DNA from: Candidatus Proteinoplasmatales archaeon SG8-5 | Lineage (GTDB): Archaea; Thermoplasmatota; Thermoplasmata; SG8-5 | NCBI GenBank assembly: GCA_001595885.1 | Contig: LSSH01000071.1 | Coordinates: 1 to 15,652 of the forward strand | Direction: 5' to 3' | DNA: 15,652 nucleotides | In this document: positions 11,328-15,652 of the stretch, piece after piece | Layout of the letters: every line of letters begins with the position of its first letter | Numbering within the stretch: the stretch's first letter is position 1 | The notes under the pieces: generated by a model | What the model was told of the DNA's origin: nothing | The model's database searches: none | What the model saw: the letters and a program-made list of their open reading frames with translations, nothing else | Position numbers and translations under genes: made by a program

Positions 11328-13505
11328 TCATCGGTCCAGGTGTTGTATCTCGCCGCAGTGGGGGCACATTACCTCGATGGGCCTTCTCGAAGTGGTGATC
11401 TCTATGGGACTGCCGCACTCGACACAATCAACTGTCTGGACAGCGGTTTCCAGGGGAAGTTTCCGGGTCTTCTCGGCCGTGGTGATGCCGGTCTTCTGGA
11501 GCTCGGTGATTCTCCTGCCGGTCCGGTATATCCAAAACATGCAAATAATGAGCAACAGGAACAACAACATCGTGAATATGGGTATGTCGCCTATCTTGAG
11601 ATACCAGAGGGGATTGGCCCCGCTCTTGATGACGATGACCTCGTTCACCACTCCTCCGAAATCGCAGTAAGCGGTGAACAGTTGCTCGCCCTCGTCTATG
11701 TTATCCGGTATGATATAGGCTAACTCACCGCTGGCCTGGGACGTTTGCAGCGATATGAGAGGAACGTTCGCCAGTCCGTAATTTATAATAAATGTGGATG
11801 GTAGATTGGCATCACCGAAGACAAATACGTTGTATGTGATCATCATCGGGTCGCCGGGACTGTAAATATCTTTATCAAATTCCAGTGTCAAAACGTAGCT
11901 GGAGAAAAGCACCGCGGTATCTGACCCCTGCACGATTCTCCCCCCCTCAGAGGCAATGACTGTAAAGACGTATGAACTGGATGGGGTGGCCGGAACAGTG
12001 AAGGTAAATATCCCGGCGGTAGCCACGCCCTCGTCAACCCGGTTCCCCTCGTTGTCCTCTACGTAATAATAGATATCCGGGGCGGACATCTTCGTGCTTA
12101 TCACCTCGTATGAGACGTCCAGCTCCTCGCTGGCCACGTAGGTCTCCTTCTCCACATTGACAAGGATGATGGCGTACACGACCTTCACCTGCTGCTCTAT
12201 CGAAGCTGTGTTGCCCTCGCCGTCGTCAACGGTTGCCTTGATCCACAACCACCCCTCTACGAAATCATCCGGTATACCGAAGGTGAACAAGCCCGATGTC
12301 TGGGTCTGTCTCGAGAAAAGTGTTCCGTTGGCCCGTGTATCCCTGACCTCGAACAGGTAGGTGAACTCTGTGCCGCCCCCTATCGAGAACACCGAGGCGT
12401 TCACCAATATGCTATCTCCCGATGCATACAGCTCCTTATCGAAGTCCAGCACAACTGACAATGATGAAGACTCCGCTATCCTGAATGTTGTGGTCTCCTT
12501 CCAACTTCGTCCCCCCTTCTGGGCATTCACCTCTATCTCGTATTCGGAACCGTCAGTATAGTTGAGGGGGTCGTCCAGGGAGATGATCTGGCTGACCTGA
12601 CCGTGAGTGTCAGTGGCCAATCCGGATATCAACTCGATGGGTGTCGGGAGCCTCAGGTTGTTAAGGAGCCTGAAGATGCTGATGGACACGTCACAACCAG
12701 GCTCCGACGTGTCGGTGACCGAGGGGAACGACTGGTTATCCGTAACGACCGTTTTAACCTCGATAGTGAGTAGGGATCCGACGGTATACTGTTGTTTATC
12801 CAGGTGTACCAGCACACTCAGCCTCTTCATGTGGAACTGGGCCTTTGCATATTGGGTCCTCCTCGGCGGTATGAAGCTGTCGTTGAACCAACCCTCGACC
12901 GTGTAGTTCTCCTCGTAATTCGTGATGAGAACGGGCAGAGTGAACGATATCTTACCCGCAGACGTATTAATGGGGATGTCATGATGCAGTCCGTTGGTCT
13001 CGTTGCGTATCCTGATGAAGGCCGCCCCGATGTTTGCCAGGGACTGATCCTTGAGATTGTTGGTGGTCCAGAAGATGTTCATGGTGTCCCCGTCAAGATA
13101 GGCTTCCCTGTCTGTTTCTATAAGGGCCACATAGCCCTGGACCCAGAAGGTGGCGTTCGCAACGATCAGGTTCGTATAGTCCCTCACCTGCACGGTGTAG
13201 TTCCTGTCGGGAGTGACCTCGTCTATGGGGAAAGCTGCCGTCGTCTCCCCGTCCTCTCCTAAGTTGACGCTCCTCCACTCGCCAACAATGATGCCCAGGA
13301 TGTAAATCGAATACACTTCATTGGGGTCTCCCCTCAGGACGATCGTCAACGTCTCGCCGGGGGCGTATACATTGGAACCGGTATATTTTCCGGGCACGAG
13401 AATGAGCTCGTCCAGGTCGGCCTGGGCATTGTATGTAATGATATAAGGCATAGCTATGATCGAAAATGACAGTGCCAACGCGAATATCAGCCTTCTATTG
13501 TACAT
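11328..13505 (-). CDS. large surface protein: signal peptide, repeated beta-sandwich domains, membrane anchor, cytoplasmic zinc ribbon
   Basis: 725 residues. The N-terminus (1-29) is a signal peptide or signal anchor, basic then hydrophobic, ending near NAQAD. The body has about six repeats of a motif like DK-x2-Y-x2-GD-x-hydrophobic strand: near 47 (YAPGETLTI), 136 (YLDGDTMNI), 240 (YTVGSLLTI), 360 (YASGDSILV), 456 (YVASEELDV) and 548 (YSPGDPMMI). Spacing of 90-120 residues fits tandem Ig-like or macroglobulin MG2-like beta domains. There are several N-x-S/T sites, which could carry N-glycans outside the cell. One membrane helix lies at about 641-661, then a cytoplasmic tail with a zinc ribbon, C694-x2-C697...C714-x2-C717. 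ATG 13505 is preceded by GGATGATG. Likely an adhesin, envelope or sensor protein; the exact role is unknown. Confidence 0.82.
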   Translation of the reverse strand: MYNRRLIFALALSFSIIAMPYIITYNAQADLDELILVPGKYTGSNVYAPGETLTIVLRGDPNEVYSIYILGIIVGEWRSVNLGEDGETTAAFPIDEVTPDRNYTVQVRDYTNLIVANATFWVQGYVALIETDREAYLDGDTMNIFWTTNNLKDQSLANIGAAFIRIRNETNGLHHDIPINTSAGKISFTLPVLITNYEENYTVEGWFNDSFIPPRRTQYAKAQFHMKRLSVLVHLDKQQYTVGSLLTIEVKTVVTDNQSFPSVTDTSEPGCDVSISIFRLLNNLRLPTPIELISGLATDTHGQVSQIISLDDPLNYTDGSEYEIEVNAQKGGRSWKETTTFRIAESSSLSVVLDFDKELYASGDSILVNASVFSIGGGTEFTYLFEVRDTRANGTLFSRQTQTSGLFTFGIPDDFVEGWLWIKATVDDGEGNTASIEQQVKVVYAIILVNVEKETYVASEELDVSYEVISTKMSAPDIYYYVEDNEGNRVDEGVATAGIFTFTVPATPSSSYVFTVIASEGGRIVQGSDTAVLFSSYVLTLEFDKDIYSPGDPMMITYNVFVFGDANLPSTFIINYGLANVPLISLQTSQASGELAYIIPDNIDEGEQLFTAYCDFGGVVNEVIVIKSGANPLWYLKIGDIPIFTMLLFLLLIICMFWIYRTGRRITELQKTGITTAEKTRKLPLETAVQTVDCVECGSPIEITTSRRPIEVMCPHCGEIQHLDR

Positions 13506-13570
13506 CGCTCATCATCCTGCCCACAATTCCCCACATCCACCAATTATGCAGGCTGGGTGGGATAAACAGT

Positions 13571-13592
13571 AATATATATTGACCTATATATA
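13571..13592 (-). promoter_or_regulatory. two tandem TATA boxes upstream of the surface-protein gene
   Basis: AATATATATT (13571-13580) and TATATATAAG (13583-13592 region) are both good TATA boxes for the minus strand, giving leaders of roughly 44 or 56 bases. The gap 13506-13639 otherwise shows only AT-rich sequence and a weak 5-bp inverted repeat (CCTGC 13516, GCAGG 13548) near the ribosome binding site. Confidence 0.45.
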
Positions 13593-13639
13593 AGTTTTGT
13601 AACATATTTATGTCATTCATTTTGGAGGATGGTTCAGGT

Positions 13640-13873
13640 CTATCCCGTATCCTTCTTCGGCTCGGCCTTCTTCCTCTTCTGCCTTTTCTTACCTTTCTTG
13701 CTGCCTGAGAACTTCCTACGCTTCTTCTTGGCCAGCGTTTCATAGTCTGGAGTCCTCTCGGTGTCATGAACATTACAAGGGTGACCGAGCCTGCAGGCCC
13801 GGCATTTCTCCTGAGGGGTGGGCGGGCAGGCACCTACCATGTGACCGTATTTGCGCCTTGGCATCGGGCCCAC
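13640..13873 (-). CDS. small basic Cys/His-rich protein of unknown function
   Basis: 77 residues from GTG 13873, or 74 from ATG 13864, which starts MPRRKYGHMVG and may be the true start. The N-terminal half has a Cys/His cluster, H11, C16, C24-x2-C27, H31, C33 and H36, which could bind a zinc ion. The C-terminal half is extremely Lys/Arg-rich (KKKRRKFSGSKKGKKRQKRK), typical of nucleic-acid or ribosome-binding tails. I recognise no family. It directly follows UPF0179: the TGA of UPF0179 abuts the GTG (TGAGTG) and both are in the same reading frame. Co-transcription with egsA and UPF0179 is likely. Confidence 0.66.
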   Translation of the reverse strand: MGPMPRRKYGHMVGACPPTPQEKCRACRLGHPCNVHDTERTPDYETLAKKKRRKFSGSKKGKKRQKRKKAEPKKDTG

Positions 13874-14299
13874 TCATCCGAGTTCGACACAGACCCTGTC
13901 TTCGCCGATCTTACATTTGACCTTCTTACCCACCTTCAGGACCTTCTTCTTTTGGCCAGAGTCCGAACCGACGGGGATGCATAACCTGTAATGATCACAA
14001 CCCCTTTCCCTGCATCGGGGCAGCTCAATGGTGATGCTCGAACCCTCAATGGCCTGTTTCTTCGGGATGGCCGCCTCCAGCGGGACCTCCTCGACCTCTA
14101 CGACCACCACGCCCTTCTCGTGAACGGTACAATCGTGCAGCACGTCCCTCGAGCTCAACACCCTGTACTTCCTGCCGCGCTCCAGGTGGAAGCAGATGTT
14201 CTTGACCTTGCATTCCTTGCAGTTGGAGAGAGGGCCCATGTAGGTGAACACCAGCCCATCCTTGGCCAGGCTCTTCCCGATGACAGTCAGAAGAACCAT
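13874..14299 (-). CDS. UPF0179 family Cys-rich protein
   Basis: 141-residue archaeal protein of the uncharacterised family UPF0179. It has the family pattern: LIGxxLAK-like start (TVIGKSLAKDGLVFTY), then GPLSNCKECKVKNICFHLE with C27-x2-C30...C36, RDVLHDC (C57), a central EVPLEAAIPKKQAIEGSSI and the C-terminal PRCRERGCDHYRLCIP with C96, C101 and C107. The many Cys suggest bound metal, perhaps zinc or an iron-sulfur cluster; that is inference. ATG 14299 overlaps the egsA TGA by one base (TGATG), with a perfect GGTGATC Shine-Dalgarno, three bases from GGTGAT to ATG. Translation is therefore probably coupled to egsA. Confidence 0.9.
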   Translation of the reverse strand: MVLLTVIGKSLAKDGLVFTYMGPLSNCKECKVKNICFHLERGRKYRVLSSRDVLHDCTVHEKGVVVVEVEEVPLEAAIPKKQAIEGSSITIELPRCRERGCDHYRLCIPVGSDSGQKKKVLKVGKKVKCKIGEDRVCVELG

Positions 14300-15387
14300 C
14301 AGATCACCCGGGTCGTCTCAGCCAGTTTTTCAGCGTCCTCGACGGTCAACTGCTTGTATCCCAGTATTGTGAAGCGCTCCGGTTTGATGTCGTGGGCGGA
14401 CACCAAGGCACGGATGACCTCTTCCTTGGTCAGCCCCATCTCCCCCGCGCTCGTTGGAACCCCTATTGTCTTCAAGGCAGAGCGTATCTTATCCCAGTCA
14501 CCGCCGTGCAAATGCATCATCATAATGCTGCCGACCGCGCACTGCTCCCCGTGCAGTGCAGGAGTCTTAGCGATGCGGTCAAGCGCATGTGAGAACTTGT
14601 GCTCGGAACCGCTGGCCGGGCGGGACGAACCCGCAATGCTCATGGCAACGCCCGAGGATACGAGGGCCTTGACCACCTTCCACACGCTTTCCTCCGATTC
14701 GGGTCTGATGTCCGAGGCGCTGTCGATGAGAAGAGTAGCGGTCAGGTCGGAGAGGGTGGCCGCATAACTGCTGAACTCCTCGTTTCTGTTCTTCTTCGCA
14801 AGCTTCCAATCCAGGACCGCGGTCTTGTTCGAGATGATGTCCCCGCATCCGGCCGCTATCAGCCTGTAAGGGGAGTTCACGATGATGCCGGTGTCAGCGA
14901 CAACGGATATGGGCGTATGGGCCTCGACCGACTGCTTGACCCCCTCAACGGTTATCGAGGCCCTCCCCGAGACGATACCGTCATGGGAGGCGGTCGTAGG
15001 AACGCTGATGAAGGGCAGTCCGGCGTTGTAGGACGAGCACTTGGCCACGTCGATGGGCCTTCCGCCCCCGACTCCCAGAAGAAAACCGGCCTTCATCTCC
15101 CTGGCCATTTCCTCAATGGTGTTGATCGCGCCCTCGTCCGCATCCTTGATCAGGGCAATATCGGATTCATAACCCGAATCCTCCAGAAGCTGGCTGACCG
15201 CATTTCCTGCTATGCCTTTGGTGTTCTCATCGGCAATGATCAGTCCCGTATACTTGAGGCCCAATCGGTCACAGACACCGGGCACCTCCTCTAAAACGTC
15301 ATGCCCGACAACGACCAATCGCGGCAGCTCCATGGCCTTCGACTTGCTGAAATCATCCATGCTCTCAATGCCAGATATACTTCCCAC
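14299..15387 (-). CDS. egsA: sn-glycerol-1-phosphate dehydrogenase [NAD(P)+]
   Basis: Reduces dihydroxyacetone phosphate to sn-glycerol-1-phosphate, the backbone of archaeal ether lipids; cytoplasmic Zn enzyme of the iron-alcohol-dehydrogenase/glycerol dehydrogenase fold. Residue numbers are from GTG 15387 (362 aa). The NAD(P) segment is GVGGGRPIDVAK (105-116), followed by SVPTTASHDGIVSGRAS (128-144). Zinc ligands are expected at D183 (AAGCGDIISN), H267 (EHKFSHALD region) and H279 (LHGEQCAVG). The start is uncertain: GTG 15387 sits 26 bases from a TATA box (leaderless), while ATG 15360 and ATG 15333 are in frame and the last gives the usual family N-terminus MELPRLVVVG. First gene of the egsA-UPF0179-small protein operon. 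Together with the phosphotransferase at 132-788 it marks archaeal membrane lipid synthesis. Confidence 0.94.
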   Translation of the reverse strand: MGSISGIESMDDFSKSKAMELPRLVVVGHDVLEEVPGVCDRLGLKYTGLIIADENTKGIAGNAVSQLLEDSGYESDIALIKDADEGAINTIEEMAREMKAGFLLGVGGGRPIDVAKCSSYNAGLPFISVPTTASHDGIVSGRASITVEGVKQSVEAHTPISVVADTGIIVNSPYRLIAAGCGDIISNKTAVLDWKLAKKNRNEEFSSYAATLSDLTATLLIDSASDIRPESEESVWKVVKALVSSGVAMSIAGSSRPASGSEHKFSHALDRIAKTPALHGEQCAVGSIMMMHLHGGDWDKIRSALKTIGVPTSAGEMGLTKEEVIRALVSAHDIKPERFTILGYKQLTVEDAEKLAETTRVI

Positions 15388-15409
15388 ATTTAAATTATAT
15401 GTTTATTGT

Positions 15410-15415
15410 ATAAGT
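15410..15415 (-). promoter_or_regulatory. TATA box of the egsA operon
   Basis: On the minus strand CTTATA is about 26 bases from GTG 15387. A second AT-rich stretch (15389-15398) would suit the later ATG 15360 instead. Confidence 0.4.
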
Positions 15416-15422
15416 TTTATAT
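15415..15422 (+). promoter_or_regulatory. TATA box of the class V aminotransferase gene
   Basis: TTTTATAT predicts a start near 15444, a few bases before ATG 15450. It is nearly back to back with the egsA TATA box. Confidence 0.45.
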
Positions 15423-15449
15423 CAAAAACCGTGATTGCCCGTGCCGAAC

Positions 15450-15652
15450 ATGGGAGAAAATCCAATGCTGACCGATGAAGAGCAGGGATCGAGAAAGTTG
15501 ATATACCTGGACAACGCCTCAACAACCTTTCCAAAACCGCCGGAAGTGATAAAATACATGCTCGAATTCTATGCGAACTACGGTGTGAGCCCCGGGCGTG
15601 TCGGCTCGGGCATCGCGGCCAAAGCTGCCGAGGTCGTGGACAGATCCCGTGA
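15450..15652 (+). CDS. class V aminotransferase / cysteine desulfurase-like protein (3' end outside window)
   Basis: The first 67 codons of a PLP-dependent fold-type I enzyme run off the window end. LIYLDNASTTFPKPPEV, then YGVSPGRVGSGIAAKAAEVVDRSR, is the typical N-terminus of SufS/NifS-like cysteine desulfurases and related lyases, which take sulfur from cysteine for Fe-S clusters and thio-modifications. The catalytic Lys and Cys lie beyond the window, so the precise activity is open. Three in-frame starts are possible: GTG 15441, ATG 15450 and ATG 15465. ATG 15450 best matches the predicted transcription start. It is divergent from egsA. Confidence 0.82.
   Translation, partial: MGENPMLTDEEQGSRKLIYLDNASTTFPKPPEVIKYMLEFYANYGVSPGRVGSGIAAKAAEVVDRSR

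Noticed and set aside
13495..13833. Minus-strand 112-codon frame spanning the promoter of the surface-protein gene
   Set aside because: It is a shifted reading of the small basic gene and then runs through AT-rich promoter sequence with TATA boxes; no start signal supports it.
13871..13876. TGA as selenocysteine or programmed readthrough joining UPF0179 to the next gene
   Set aside because: No stem-loop of a selenocysteine element is evident and UPF0179 has its normal length at this stop; TGA also ends other genes here. Kept only as an in-frame adjacency to check.
1..15652. Mobile elements, CRISPR array, defence system or prophage genes
   Set aside because: No transposase, integrase, Cas or phage motifs, regular direct repeats or terminal inverted repeats were seen; nearly all space is filled with conserved cellular genes.

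Overview
The window is archaeal chromosomal DNA, moderately GC-rich. The marks are a glycerol-1-phosphate dehydrogenase (the enzyme that sets archaeal lipid stereochemistry), a CDP-alcohol phosphotransferase, archaeal-type GluRS, the RNase P protein Rnp4, an AK6/Fap7-type kinase, and the archaeal families UPF0179 and UPF0200. TATA-box promoters about 26 bases from leaderless starts agree with this. The gene mix (AcuC-type deacetylase, HTH-TPR protein, membrane proteins carrying zinc ribbons) suggests a Thermoplasmatota-like lineage, but I cannot prove that without a search. I see no transposase, integrase, CRISPR array, tRNA or rRNA. This is mostly a housekeeping region with a few uncharacterised genes.

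Layout. 1-89: tail of a probable plus-strand gene. 132-1291 (minus): AK6-like kinase then CDP-alcohol phosphotransferase, overlapping. 1391-2527 (plus): GT4 glycosyltransferase, divergent from the kinase. 2566-2671: a TATA box, a compact foldable sequence and a T6 tract, which I read as a candidate small structured RNA. 2713-3298 (plus): rnp4 and a CRM-domain RNA-binding protein, overlapping. 3344-5533 (plus): RDD membrane protein with a zinc ribbon, AcuC-like deacetylase and beta-carbonic anhydrase as a tight operon. 5569-6720 (minus): four CBS domains plus an HPF-like C-terminal domain. 6802-7611 (minus): an unknown 89-residue protein and a UPF0200 kinase-like protein. 7734-9041 (plus): HTH-TPR protein. 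9038-9592 (minus): uncharacterised conserved-looking protein. 9644-11326 (plus): GluRS, sharing one TATA box with its divergent neighbour. 11328-13505 (minus): 725-residue surface protein with repeated beta domains, a membrane helix and a cytoplasmic zinc ribbon. 13640-15387 (minus): egsA, UPF0179 and a small basic Cys-rich protein as an operon. 15450 to the end (plus): start of a class V aminotransferase.

Two themes stand out. First, translation starts fall into two modes. First genes of transcription units tend to be leaderless, about 26 bases from a TATA box. Internal or leadered genes have a Shine-Dalgarno at a nearly constant distance (GGTGAT, three bases, start). By that rule, and by protein homology, three genes appear to start with CTG (788 minus, 3044 plus, 7611 minus). 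Second, the intergenic region before rnp4 holds a promoter-to-terminator unit of about 76 nt that can fold into a three-stem structure with a possible pseudoknot and matches no RNA family I recognise.
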